Assembly: GCA_017935645.1 (NCBI GenBank)
Contig: JAGBHF010000080.1
Location: forward strand, 1 to 56,703
Reading direction: 5' to 3'
DNA from: Bacteroidaceae bacterium
Lineage (GTDB): Bacteria; Bacteroidota; Bacteroidia; Bacteroidales; Barnesiellaceae_A
DNA length: 56,703 nt
The notes beneath the pieces are model-generated. The model saw only the letters and a list, made by a program, of their open reading frames with translations, searched no databases and was not told the DNA's origin. The position numbers and the translations under genes are program-made. Positions 8,628 to 17,768 of the stretch are shown here, one piece after another (position 1 is the first letter of the stretch; the number at the start of each line of letters is the position of its first letter).

Positions 8628-9437
8628 ATGAAAAGATACATACTTTTAATCTCACTTATTGCAACAATATTGACATCTTGCACCCCAACCAAGGAAATGA
8701 CATACTTCCACGACTTGGCGCAAACCGCAGATATAGTGCAAACTATACCCGATTCAATCAAAAATTTCGAGAGTGTTATTGAACCCGATGATATGTTGAC
8801 AATATCGGTAACTGCATTAGACCCTAACGCAGTAGCCATATTCAACCTCCCCTTGCAAAGCTATCTTGCACCCGGTGTAACCGAACTCATGACTACCCCT
8901 GCACTGCAAACATTTATGGTCAACAGCGAGGGTTACATCGACTATCCTGTGTTGGGAGCCTTAAAAGTAAGCGGCATGACTCGTGACGAACTTACAAACT
9001 ACCTCAAGAAAGAGATAAGCAACTACGTTGAAGATCCCATTGTATCGGTACAATGCACCAATTACAAATTCACCATCTTAGGCGAAGTAGCACGTCCCGG
9101 ATCATACGAGTTTGGCAGTGAGCGCATCACCCTGCTCGATGCTCTTGGTAAAGCCGGCGATATGACCATTTACGGTAATCACACCAACGTACTTCTCATT
9201 CGCGAAGTAGAAGGTGTACGGTCATTCCATCGTATCGACCTCACACAACCCGACATCTTCACATCGCCCTACTACTACTTGCAACGCAACGACATCGTGT
9301 ATGTTGAGCCCAACAAAGCTCGTCAAGGCGCTGCTCGCTATAGCCAAGAGAATCAATACCTTATATCGGTAGTAAGTGCCGTTACATCGGCTGCTTCGGT
9401 TATTGTATCACTCTGTATCGCACTCTTTGTAAGATAA
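8628..9437 (+). CDS. Polysaccharide export lipoprotein, Wza-like
   Basis: The protein has 269 residues from the ATG at 8628. This start puts a lipoprotein signal at the N-terminus with its Cys at residue 18 (ILTSC); an earlier in-frame Met would bury the signal. A polysaccharide export domain (about 45-145) is followed by an SLBB-type domain (FTILGEVARPGSYEF, about 150-235). The C-terminus ends in a hydrophobic helix (VVSAVTSAASVIVSLCIALF), the segment that forms the outer-membrane pore in Wza. Bacteroidota versions are shorter than the 380-residue E. coli Wza, as here. It is first in the export operon, ahead of its kinase partner. Confidence 0.92.
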   Translation: MKRYILLISLIATILTSCTPTKEMTYFHDLAQTADIVQTIPDSIKNFESVIEPDDMLTISVTALDPNAVAIFNLPLQSYLAPGVTELMTTPALQTFMVNSEGYIDYPVLGALKVSGMTRDELTNYLKKEISNYVEDPIVSVQCTNYKFTILGEVARPGSYEFGSERITLLDALGKAGDMTIYGNHTNVLLIREVEGVRSFHRIDLTQPDIFTSPYYYLQRNDIVYVEPNKARQGAARYSQENQYLISVVSAVTSAASVIVSLCIALFVR

Positions 9438-9466
9438 TATTAACATTGCATATAAACACATACTAT

Positions 9467-11806
9467 ATGAGCCAATCCAACTTGAACAACGAAACTATCA
9501 ACTTGATAGAAATCGTAAAAACCATTAAAAACAACTGGTTGATATTCCTTATATCAGTGATTTGCTGTGTAGGTTTAGCCTTTACTTATTCCAAGATAAG
9601 CAAAGACAAATATGTTGTGGTATCAAACATCATGATACGACAAGACACATCGTCTTCATCGGGCAACATGGTAGGCTCATTCATGCAACAAATGGGATTG
9701 GGCAATCTTATGGGACAAACTGTAAGCGTCGATGACGAGTTGCATGTTATCACATCACACTCACTCATGTACGAGACAGCCCAAAAGATGGAGCTCAACA
9801 AGATGCACATCTTCAAGGAGAGCTTCTTCAATCGCTGGGTTGAGTTTGATGGTTACGCCGTAGATGTAACAGACATCAACAACGTATGCGACACCCTTCG
9901 CCGCTCGCTCAACTTCAAGGTAAAGGTAAACAAAGAGGGTCGTGCCAACATCAAGGTAAACTCGGGCTTCTTCAAGGAGTATGCCAATGTTAAGAATGTT
10001 GAGCTTCCTTATACATTGAACACCATCTATGGTGACTTTGTCGTAACATTTACACCCGACTATATACCCGGCGAGAAATACAACTATAATGTACGCGTAT
10101 CGGGTTATGACTACACTGCCGAGGAGTTGGGCAAAAATGTATATATGTACATCCCCGACAAGATGTCGAACCTCATTACTCTCACCATCGAGACTCCCTA
10201 TATCGAGTATGGTAAAGAGTTACTCAACACCATCTGCGACCTCTACAACAAACGCGGTATAGACGAGAAGAATATCGAGGCTACCAACTCGGAGCGCTTT
10301 ATCGAAGAACGTCTTGAAATAATCCGAGCCGAACTTACCGATGCCGAAAAACGTGTTGAAGAGTACAAGAAGGAGCACAACCTCTCGGATATCGAAACCG
10401 AGATAAAAGCCGTACTTGAAAACAACATTCAATCGCATCGACAACTCATTGAGGCCGAGACAATGGCTCAAGTATTGGATCACATCATCGACTTCCTCGA
10501 CAAACCCGAGAACAAGTATGAGATGGTTCCCTTCACACCCGGCATGGAGATTGGTGCTGCAAGCTTTATTGAAAGCTACAACAAATTGGTACTCACACGA
10601 CTCAACATGTTGGCAAGTGCCAAGGACGGCAGCCCCGCACTCAGCTTGATTGAAAAGCAAATCGATGCCTCACGCGAGAATGTTATCACATCATTGCTCA
10701 CATCCAAGGCAAGTAACGACATTGCTCTTAAAGAGTTGCGCAAGCAAGAAGATAAAATCACTTCACGCATTAGCACAGCTCCTACTCAAGAGCGTGAATT
10801 CATCTCAATCTACCGCCAAAAGGTTATCAAAGAGGAGTTGTACATATTCTTATTGCAAAAGTATGAAGAGAATGCCTTGACATTGGCTATCACATCACCC
10901 AAAGGTCAAATCGTCGACCGCGCATTCAACTACAACAAGCCCTCAAGCCTCTCAACCATGATGTTGCTCATCATCGGCTTTATTATCGGCTTGCTCATAC
11001 CTTCGGCTTACCTTTATATCAAATATCTCTTCCGCACTAAATTCAGCAGCAGAGAAGAACTCGAACAAATCACCCGTGTACCTATTTTGGGCGAAGTATG
11101 TGTCAACCACTCGAAGGAGCGTGTTGTTGTCAAGGAAGGCGACACAAGCTCTATTGCCGAGCTATTCCGCTTGATGCGTACCAACCTCCAATTCTTGCTC
11201 ACCGGTAAGAAAGACAAGGTTATATTGCTGACATCATCGGTAAGCGGTGAGGGTAAATCGTTTGTGAGTGTCAACCTCTCTATATCATTGTCACTTCTCA
11301 AGAAACGCACAATCATTATTGGTCTTGACATTCGCAACCCCCAATTGGCCGAATACATGAACCTGAAGGCCAAGTTGGGTATGACCAACTACCTGGCTTC
11401 GGAGGAAATCAGTATCGACGACATCATTATACCTTCAAACATCAATCCTCAATTGGATGTAATTGTTGCCGGTCCTATACCTCCCAACCCTGCCGAGTTG
11501 TTGCTCAACCAACGCTTGGACGACCTTTTCAACCAGTTGCGCGAACGATATGACTACATCATTATCGACTCGGCTCCTGTAGGCATGGTATCAGACACAT
11601 TCTCACTCACACGACTGGCCGATACCACCGTATATGTATGCCGCGCCAACTACACACTTCGCGACCACATTCGCTACTGCAACACTATCGTTGCCGAAGA
11701 ACGCTTGCGTAATGTTTCGTTGGTTATCAACGCAACTACTGCCAAGCAAGGTTATGGATATGGCTATAACCAAAATGGCGAGCGCGTAAGAATTAAGAAT
11801 AAATAA
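9467..11806 (+). CDS. Wzc-like polysaccharide co-polymerase and tyrosine kinase
   Basis: The protein has 779 residues from the ATG at 9467, which is preferred over a Met seven residues upstream. It has a Wzz-type N-terminal region with a membrane helix (about 25-45), a long periplasmic coiled-coil region and a second membrane helix (SLSTMMLLIIGFIIGLLIPSA). A cytoplasmic BY-kinase domain follows, with Walker A SVSGEGKS (about 590-597), A' IIGLDIRNPQ and Walker B YIIIDSAP (about 697-704). The C-terminus has a short Tyr cluster, YGYGY, the usual autophosphorylation site. It sets chain length and links synthesis to export. No matching tyrosine phosphatase gene is in the window. Confidence 0.93.
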   Translation: MSQSNLNNETINLIEIVKTIKNNWLIFLISVICCVGLAFTYSKISKDKYVVVSNIMIRQDTSSSSGNMVGSFMQQMGLGNLMGQTVSVDDELHVITSHSLMYETAQKMELNKMHIFKESFFNRWVEFDGYAVDVTDINNVCDTLRRSLNFKVKVNKEGRANIKVNSGFFKEYANVKNVELPYTLNTIYGDFVVTFTPDYIPGEKYNYNVRVSGYDYTAEELGKNVYMYIPDKMSNLITLTIETPYIEYGKELLNTICDLYNKRGIDEKNIEATNSERFIEERLEIIRAELTDAEKRVEEYKKEHNLSDIETEIKAVLENNIQSHRQLIEAETMAQVLDHIIDFLDKPENKYEMVPFTPGMEIGAASFIESYNKLVLTRLNMLASAKDGSPALSLIEKQIDASRENVITSLLTSKASNDIALKELRKQEDKITSRISTAPTQEREFISIYRQKVIKEELYIFLLQKYEENALTLAITSPKGQIVDRAFNYNKPSSLSTMMLLIIGFIIGLLIPSAYLYIKYLFRTKFSSREELEQITRVPILGEVCVNHSKERVVVKEGDTSSIAELFRLMRTNLQFLLTGKKDKVILLTSSVSGEGKSFVSVNLSISLSLLKKRTIIIGLDIRNPQLAEYMNLKAKLGMTNYLASEEISIDDIIIPSNINPQLDVIVAGPIPPNPAELLLNQRLDDLFNQLRERYDYIIIDSAPVGMVSDTFSLTRLADTTVYVCRANYTLRDHIRYCNTIVAEERLRNVSLVINATTAKQGYGYGYNQNGERVRIKNK

Positions 11807-11828
11807 GCTAACATCAAGCCTGCAAACA

Positions 11829-13223
11829 ATGGCACGAAGTAGAGGTAAAGAATTCCTCAACACGTTCTCTATCTACGCAATAGGAACTGTAGGTGCAAAG
11901 CTGATAGCCTTTGCCTTGATGCCATTGTACACTTTCTTCTTGGCCAAGGACGAGATGGGTTACTTCGACTTGTCGATAACACTCATCATGATGTTGGTAC
12001 CTTTTATAACATTCGACCTGCGCGACGGTGCATTCCGCTTTCTTATAGACAAGAGTTGTCCGCACCCGCAAAAGGATGTTATTTCATTTGTTATTCGCAC
12101 GCTCACCCGCAACAGTATTATCATAGCCATTATATCGGTTATTGCCTATTATTACCTGTCGCACCTACCCTATTATCCCGTAATAGTGGCTACACTTATC
12201 GTGTATGCCTGCTATGAGGTAATGATACAGGTAGTGCGTGGTATGGGACACACTCGATTCTTTGTGGGGATAGGCATTATCAACACACTGCTTATACTCA
12301 TCCTCAGCATCATATTCCTCGTAATATGCAAGATGGGGGTATTGGCAATCTTCTTGGCCAACCTTATCAGCCGCATCATATCATTGGCTATTATAGAGGC
12401 TCGCATCAAGTTTATCCCCATGTACTTCAAGCACCGCAAAGAGTGTAGCAAGGGGGTAGGTAAAGAGCTGCTCAAGTACACAATTCCACTACTCCCCAAT
12501 GTATTGGCATGGTGGCTGATTGAGAGTTCGAGCAAAGTATTCATCGAGGAGTACCTCGGACTTGAGTACAATGGTATATTTGCCATAGCCGTCAAGTTCT
12601 CCAACATCCTGCAAATAGCAGCCGGTATCTTCTATCAAACATGGCAAGAAATCGCCATCAAGGAGATAAACTCGACCGACCACAACCACTTTTTCTCAAA
12701 GATATTCAACAACTACTTCTTTTTACTCAGTTCGACAGTTGTCTTGGGCACATTGGGCTTGCGCATCATATACCCCTATATCGTTGCCGAGAGTTATCAA
12801 GAGAGTTACATATACATTTACCCCTTGTTTATTGCAGTGCAATTGCATGCGATAGGTTCGTTCCTTGACCTTGCATACCAATGCTCTCGCAAGACACACC
12901 GCGGTCTACCCTCGATTATATCAACAGCCATACTGGCTATTGTATTATATTATTTCACAGTTACGCGTTGGGGTCTTATGGGTATCTCGGCATCACTCAT
13001 CATATCGTATGCCTACTTGATGATATACCGCCTGTTCGACACACGTTTCTGCTTCACAATCGTGCCCAACCGCCTGTTTATCATATCACTGCTCATTCTT
13101 GCTGTAGGTGGCATGTTGGCTTATATGCCCATTCCTATATGGATAATAACAACGCTCTTTGTGGTGGGCTTTGTAGCACTTGCATTCTATGCACGTCGCA
13201 TATTAAATCTTAAAAAGGTATAA
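11829..13223 (+). CDS. Wzx-type polysaccharide flippase
   Basis: The 464-residue protein consists almost wholly of hydrophobic segments (about 12-14 membrane helices), as in the MATE/PST flippases that move lipid-linked repeat units across the inner membrane. The N-terminus (NTFSIYAIGTVGAKLIAFAL, about 11-30) is the typical opening helix of the family. It follows the kinase gene by 22 bases and is followed within 3 bases by the polymerase gene. The sugar unit carried cannot be read from the sequence. Confidence 0.9.
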   Translation: MARSRGKEFLNTFSIYAIGTVGAKLIAFALMPLYTFFLAKDEMGYFDLSITLIMMLVPFITFDLRDGAFRFLIDKSCPHPQKDVISFVIRTLTRNSIIIAIISVIAYYYLSHLPYYPVIVATLIVYACYEVMIQVVRGMGHTRFFVGIGIINTLLILILSIIFLVICKMGVLAIFLANLISRIISLAIIEARIKFIPMYFKHRKECSKGVGKELLKYTIPLLPNVLAWWLIESSSKVFIEEYLGLEYNGIFAIAVKFSNILQIAAGIFYQTWQEIAIKEINSTDHNHFFSKIFNNYFFLLSSTVVLGTLGLRIIYPYIVAESYQESYIYIYPLFIAVQLHAIGSFLDLAYQCSRKTHRGLPSIISTAILAIVLYYFTVTRWGLMGISASLIISYAYLMIYRLFDTRFCFTIVPNRLFIISLLILAVGGMLAYMPIPIWIITTLFVVGFVALAFYARRILNLKKV

Positions 13224-13226
13224 GAG

Positions 13227-14633
13227 ATGGGAGCAATACTATTTATCGTCATATCGGTATTGGTGTATACCCTCAAGATACTCCACAACTCACGCGAACT
13301 CACATTCGACAAGTGGTGCGAGATATTCATCTCTTTCTTTATATTCACCAACTGTATTGGTTTTGGTCTGCCTCTTATTGAGCTCGACCGTCAATATGTC
13401 GATGGTATCTTCGGATACAAATACAGGCTTGAGGTATATATGCTCATCACGCCCGTATTTCTTGTAGTGTTATCAAGGCGTATGCAATGGAATTTTATGA
13501 AAATTCCTTGGTATGTTATTCTGGGTATAATCTTCTTTGCAGGCATCAATATCTTCAATCCCGCCAACCCCATAGTTTCATCTACGGTACTTGCCGTGGC
13601 GCAGATATTGAGTTACTTGCTGTTCCTATATATGCTATGTAGCAGTGTTAAAATCGACACATTGCTGCGAGGTATATACGAAGGACTCGTATACACGACC
13701 CTACTTCAACTCGTACTCACTATATGCTATCCCATCTTGGGCATAACACAAGTTGTAGAGTTGTTCCGTGAGGGTGTATCAATTCGTGCCGCCGAACGTC
13801 CGGGTGCTCCGGGTACATTCAACCACCCCAATGCCTTGGGTGGATACATGGCTATGACATTTGCATTCTTTACGGTATGCTATTTTATGGGTTACAACAA
13901 GCGCAAGAGTCTGTTGGTGGGTATTGCCGCCTTCTTTGTGCTGATATTCACCTTCTCACGTACAGCGTTGCTTGCGTCGTTGGCTACCACTATACTTATC
14001 GTGCTCATATACCGCACACGCGAAAGTTCTATTTTCACTATCAAGAACTTTTTCACCATGATTCTGCCCATGCTCATCATGGCTACCGGACTCATCTTCC
14101 TTACGCCTATCAAGGATAGCTTTATCGGTAGCAACATGGACGAGATGATGTTGGCGCGTATGATGCACTTTTACTGTGGATATGAGATTATCGGTGAATA
14201 TCCTTGGCTGGGTCTTGGACTGAACACCCACCTCGAATACATTCGTAGTAATATCTCCTTCGGATCGATGTTTGGCGACATCAACAAGATATTCTGGCGA
14301 GCCGAGGAGTTCATGGGTTCAAACCCCATACACAATGTACCGCTCATACTCTTGTCGGAGTTGGGCATTGTAGGTACACTCCCCATTGTATACTACATTA
14401 TTCGTCAATTTGTCAAGATAAAATCGACCTTACGAGGCGAATATAATGAGTCATACAAGATTATATCACTCTTTGGCATAGCACTCATCAGCTACATATT
14501 CATACACGGCATGGCCGACTGGGCTCCGGTGAGCACCTTGATGCGCAATGTGTGGATTCTCGTATTCTTTGTTATGGCAATAGACCATTACAAATGGGAG
14601 AAAGATACACCCGAAGAGAAGGTCGATAAATAA
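13227..14633 (+). CDS. O-antigen ligase/polymerase family protein (Wzy-like)
   Basis: The 468-residue polytopic protein has about eleven membrane helices and one large extracytoplasmic loop. In that loop GAPGTFNHPNALGGYMAM matches the motif of Wzy_C/O-antigen ligase proteins, and LGLGLNTHLEYI followed by NPIHNVPLILLSELG are also typical. It most likely joins repeat units on the periplasmic side, taking units from the flippase encoded just before it. Given the adjacent flippase and Wzc, a polymerase role is more likely than a lipid A ligase role. A 146-base gap with its own promoter follows. Confidence 0.88.
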   Translation: MGAILFIVISVLVYTLKILHNSRELTFDKWCEIFISFFIFTNCIGFGLPLIELDRQYVDGIFGYKYRLEVYMLITPVFLVVLSRRMQWNFMKIPWYVILGIIFFAGINIFNPANPIVSSTVLAVAQILSYLLFLYMLCSSVKIDTLLRGIYEGLVYTTLLQLVLTICYPILGITQVVELFREGVSIRAAERPGAPGTFNHPNALGGYMAMTFAFFTVCYFMGYNKRKSLLVGIAAFFVLIFTFSRTALLASLATTILIVLIYRTRESSIFTIKNFFTMILPMLIMATGLIFLTPIKDSFIGSNMDEMMLARMMHFYCGYEIIGEYPWLGLGLNTHLEYIRSNISFGSMFGDINKIFWRAEEFMGSNPIHNVPLILLSELGIVGTLPIVYYIIRQFVKIKSTLRGEYNESYKIISLFGIALISYIFIHGMADWAPVSTLMRNVWILVFFVMAIDHYKWEKDTPEEKVDK

Positions 14634-14648
14634 GGCTACAAGCCGTAG

Positions 14649-14670
14649 TTGCACAAAAAATTGTGTGCAA
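14649..14670 (+). terminator. Possible hairpin attenuator in the capsule operon
   Basis: TTGCACA (14649-14655) pairs with TGTGCAA (14664-14670), followed by ACTTTTGAG. It lies 15 bases after the polymerase stop and just before a promoter. The stem is short and the T-run is only four, so it is at best a weak terminator. Confidence 0.35.
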
Positions 14671-14673
14671 ACT

Positions 14674-14705
14674 TTTGAGAGTTTCAAATATAATGAGTAT
14701 GTTTG
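14674..14705 (+). promoter_or_regulatory. Full -33/-7 promoter inside the capsule locus
   Basis: TTTG at 14674-14677 and TATGTTTG at 14698-14705 are separated by 20 bases, a full match to the Bacteroidota housekeeping promoter. Start of transcription near 14712 would give a 68-base leader to the GT4 gene at 14780. The last three plus-strand genes could thus be expressed apart from the export genes. Confidence 0.7.
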
Positions 14706-14779
14706 TATATTGACACATCTGACGATGTATACCGAGTAATGCACGTAAAGAAAAACCACTATACAACAAACATATAGCC

Positions 14780-15859
14780 ATGACAAACAACTATCTTGTA
14801 CCCATAGAAATATCGCAACAGGTGATAATGGTGGGAGTAAAACGAGACACCCCCGGAGGCATGGCCGCTGTTATCAACTCTTACTATCAATATATCGATA
14901 AGCTGCAATACATAACTTCGTGGAAGTTGGCTTCAATGCCTATCAAGGCGTGGTATGCATTGAGTTCGATTGTGCAATTTACCCTTGCACTCATTTTCAA
15001 CCGGAATATCAAGATAGTACATATACAAGGTGCTGCCAATGCATCGTTCTCACGCAAAGCCGTATTTGTCAATATAGCTCGACGTTTTGGCAAAAAGGTC
15101 ATCATGCACCAACATGCCTGCGACTTTGTCGAATACTATGATAACCATAAAAACAAGGCGTGGATTACACAGACCATTAATAACTGCGACCGACTCATAG
15201 TCCTATCGCAATGGTGGAAAGAATATTTCACATCAATAGGCGTAGCCGCCGAAAAGATTGTCATCCTCAACAACATTGTCACTCCCCCTCAGCAACCTGT
15301 CAAACGCAATACCGACGGAAAAATCAGACTGTTGTTTTTGGGCGAAATAGGCAAGCGCAAAGGCATATACGACCTTCTCACAGCTATTGCCAATGAGCGC
15401 GAATACTTTGCTCAACACATCGAGTTGCGCATAGGTGGCAACCTTGAGGAGGAGAAGCTGCAAGCCTTTATCCGCGACCACAAATTGGGCGATTTTGTCA
15501 CCTTCATGGGGTGGGTATCGGGCAACAAAAAGCGAGAGTGCCTCGAATGGGCACATATATACATCCTACCCTCTTACAACGAAGGATTGCCCATAGGCAT
15601 ACTCGAAGCTATGAGCTATCGCATGCCCATTATATCGACACCGGTGGGTGGTATACCCGAGGTTGTAAAACAACATCACAATGGTATATTGGTACAACCT
15701 GGCAACCACAGTGAAATAAGCAAAGCTCTGCAATATTTCATAGCCAACCCTCAGCACATAGCGCAATATGGTGAGGCGAGCTACACATTGGCACAACCCT
15801 ACTTCCCCGAGAGTGTAATGGGGAGCTTGTGTAAAGTATATAGCGACTTATTAAAATAG
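14780..15859 (+). CDS. Family 4 glycosyltransferase
   Basis: The 359-residue cytosolic or peripheral GT-B enzyme has the family 4 layout. The N-terminal acceptor half carries the glycine loop RDTPGGMAAVINSYY (about 22-36). The C-terminal donor half contains RLLFLGEIGKRKGIYDLL and the EX7E-type motif YNEGLPIGILEAMSYRMPII (about 270-289), whose glutamates bind the nucleotide sugar. It retains the donor's anomeric configuration, as the family does. It opens the second transcription unit of the locus, 6 bases ahead of the WecG-type gene. Sugar specificity is unknown. Confidence 0.9.
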   Translation: MTNNYLVPIEISQQVIMVGVKRDTPGGMAAVINSYYQYIDKLQYITSWKLASMPIKAWYALSSIVQFTLALIFNRNIKIVHIQGAANASFSRKAVFVNIARRFGKKVIMHQHACDFVEYYDNHKNKAWITQTINNCDRLIVLSQWWKEYFTSIGVAAEKIVILNNIVTPPQQPVKRNTDGKIRLLFLGEIGKRKGIYDLLTAIANEREYFAQHIELRIGGNLEEEKLQAFIRDHKLGDFVTFMGWVSGNKKRECLEWAHIYILPSYNEGLPIGILEAMSYRMPIISTPVGGIPEVVKQHHNGILVQPGNHSEISKALQYFIANPQHIAQYGEASYTLAQPYFPESVMGSLCKVYSDLLK

Positions 15860-15865
15860 TTACAG

Positions 15866-16624
15866 ATGGAAACGACCCGTTTACTCAATATCGACATCCA
15901 ATGCATCACCCAAGATGAGTTGCTAAGGAACATGACCGAGGGTGTATTATATACGCCCAATGTCGACCACATGGTTGAGCTACAAAAGAATAAAGCTCTA
16001 TACGATGCCTATCAAGAGGCCGAATGGATTGTATGTGACAGCCGTATACTCCAACTATTCTCGCGATTACTGAAAAAGAGAATTCCCGAGGCGATACCCG
16101 GTTCGAGCCTTTTCCCCGCCTTCTACCAATACCACCGCAACAATCCCGATTGTAAGATATTTCTGCTTGGAGCCGCCCCGGGCATAGCTCTCAAGGCACA
16201 ACAAGAGATAAACACCACCGTAGGGCGCAACATCGTTGTGGGTGCACACTCGCCCTCATTCGGATTTGAAAAGAACGAAAAGGAGTGCATGGAATTGGTC
16301 GACATCGTAAACCAATCGGGAGCCACCGTACTGGTTGTGGGTGTAGGTGCTCCCAAACAAGAGTGCTGGATACACCGCTACCGCAAGTATATGCCCAACG
16401 TCAAGATATTCATGGCCTTGGGCGCAACAATAGACTTTGAGGCCAAGACACTGAAACGAGCACCTGCCGTATGGCAAAAGATGCATATGGAGTGGTTCTA
16501 TCGTTTCTTGAACGAGCCCAAACGCTTGTTCAAACGATACTTTGTGCGCGACCCTCAATTCTTTGCGTATCTGCTCAAACAGATATTAGGACTCTACCGC
16601 AATCCCTTTAATCAACCCCAATGA
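15866..16624 (+). CDS. WecG/TagA/CpsF family glycosyltransferase (GT26)
   Basis: The 252-residue length is normal for GT26 enzymes, which add N-acetylmannosaminuronic acid, N-acetylmannosamine or glucose to lipid-linked sugars at the inner face of the membrane. Family signatures are VDHMVELQKN near the start, the catalytic-region Asp in IVCDSRILQL, VVGVGAPKQECWI (about 154-166), and RAPAVWQKMHMEWFYRFLNEP near the end. It sits 6 bases after the GT4 gene and one base before the pyruvyl transferase gene. The exact donor cannot be inferred. Confidence 0.9.
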   Translation: METTRLLNIDIQCITQDELLRNMTEGVLYTPNVDHMVELQKNKALYDAYQEAEWIVCDSRILQLFSRLLKKRIPEAIPGSSLFPAFYQYHRNNPDCKIFLLGAAPGIALKAQQEINTTVGRNIVVGAHSPSFGFEKNEKECMELVDIVNQSGATVLVVGVGAPKQECWIHRYRKYMPNVKIFMALGATIDFEAKTLKRAPAVWQKMHMEWFYRFLNEPKRLFKRYFVRDPQFFAYLLKQILGLYRNPFNQPQ

Positions 16625-16625
16625 C

Positions 16626-17768
16626 ATGAAAATAGGTATTCTTACATACTACGGCGACCTTAATTGTGGCACAAATCTACAAGCATACGCTACTCTCACC
16701 GCTGTACGGCAACGTCACCCTAACGACCTTGTCGAAGTGATACCTTTTCATTCATTTCGCCCCGACCGCAAGCCCTACTTGTCCAATGCCACCCTCCGTT
16801 CGTTGCTGAACGATTGGCGACGTATCAAACTTTACAGCCGATTTAAAAAGGAGGTGCTTGGGGTCACTAACGACCGTATCATTACCGATATCCCCGAGGC
16901 GCGACAGTACATCAAAGAGCGCAACTACGACATCATATATATCGGAGCCGACACTCTGCTCGAACTCGACCGTCTGCCTCAAGGCTATAACGACATCTCG
17001 GCCTACTGGCTTTCGCCCGACATCAAGGCTCGCAAGGTATTATTGGCGGCTTCATGCAAGAATACCGAGTATAGCAACCTTAGCAAAGCTCAGGTCGAAA
17101 AACTTTCGGCTGCCATAGCCGACTTTACGGCTTGTGGTATTCGGGACATCACTACATACAATCTGCTCAAGCACTTCATCAACCCCGAGCAGATACAGAT
17201 GATACCCGACCCCACCTTCTCGCTACCCATAGAGTATGCCCACATTGAACAATACTTGCAACAAAATAAGATAGACATACCCAAGCGTAGTATCTGCTTC
17301 CACACCTATCGCACCGATAAGTGGTGTAAAGAGGTGGCTGAGCACTTCAAGGGTAAAGGCTATACAATTGTGTCGTTGCGTCCTGCTCCTTGGGCCGATA
17401 TCGTACTCAACGGCCTTTCGCCACTGGAACAATTGGGTGTATATCGATACTTCAGCGCTATTGTTACACACCGCTTTCACGACACCATCTTTGCACTGAA
17501 GAATGGCATTGCACCTCTTACCTATGTGTCCGATAGCACATACACAACGACATTGGGCAACTCCAAGTGCTCATCGTTGATAGAGGATTTCGACCTATAT
17601 CCCCACCACATCATCGACAATCCGGCTCAACTGACAGCCGCACACTTCATTGAGCGAATAGAGAAGATTATCGCCACCTTCGATAGTCGCAAAGAGGATA
17701 TTGAACGCAAGATTACTTCATGCGCTCAAACATACATCGACTTCCTCCACGAGAGTATAGCCGACTAA
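16626..17768 (+). CDS. Polysaccharide pyruvyl transferase family protein
   Basis: The 380-residue protein starts with MKIGILTYYGDLNCGTNLQAYA, the typical opening of pyruvyl transferases in Bacteroidota capsule loci. THRFHDTIFALKNGIAPLTY (about 280-299) is the conserved C-terminal nucleotide or PEP-binding segment. The enzyme would add a pyruvate ketal from phosphoenolpyruvate to a sugar, giving the polymer a negative charge. It is last in its plus-strand group, and its end overlaps by 4 bases the end of the convergent nitroreductase gene. Related proteins do not all have proven activity. Confidence 0.87.
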   Translation: MKIGILTYYGDLNCGTNLQAYATLTAVRQRHPNDLVEVIPFHSFRPDRKPYLSNATLRSLLNDWRRIKLYSRFKKEVLGVTNDRIITDIPEARQYIKERNYDIIYIGADTLLELDRLPQGYNDISAYWLSPDIKARKVLLAASCKNTEYSNLSKAQVEKLSAAIADFTACGIRDITTYNLLKHFINPEQIQMIPDPTFSLPIEYAHIEQYLQQNKIDIPKRSICFHTYRTDKWCKEVAEHFKGKGYTIVSLRPAPWADIVLNGLSPLEQLGVYRYFSAIVTHRFHDTIFALKNGIAPLTYVSDSTYTTTLGNSKCSSLIEDFDLYPHHIIDNPAQLTAAHFIERIEKIIATFDSRKEDIERKITSCAQTYIDFLHESIAD

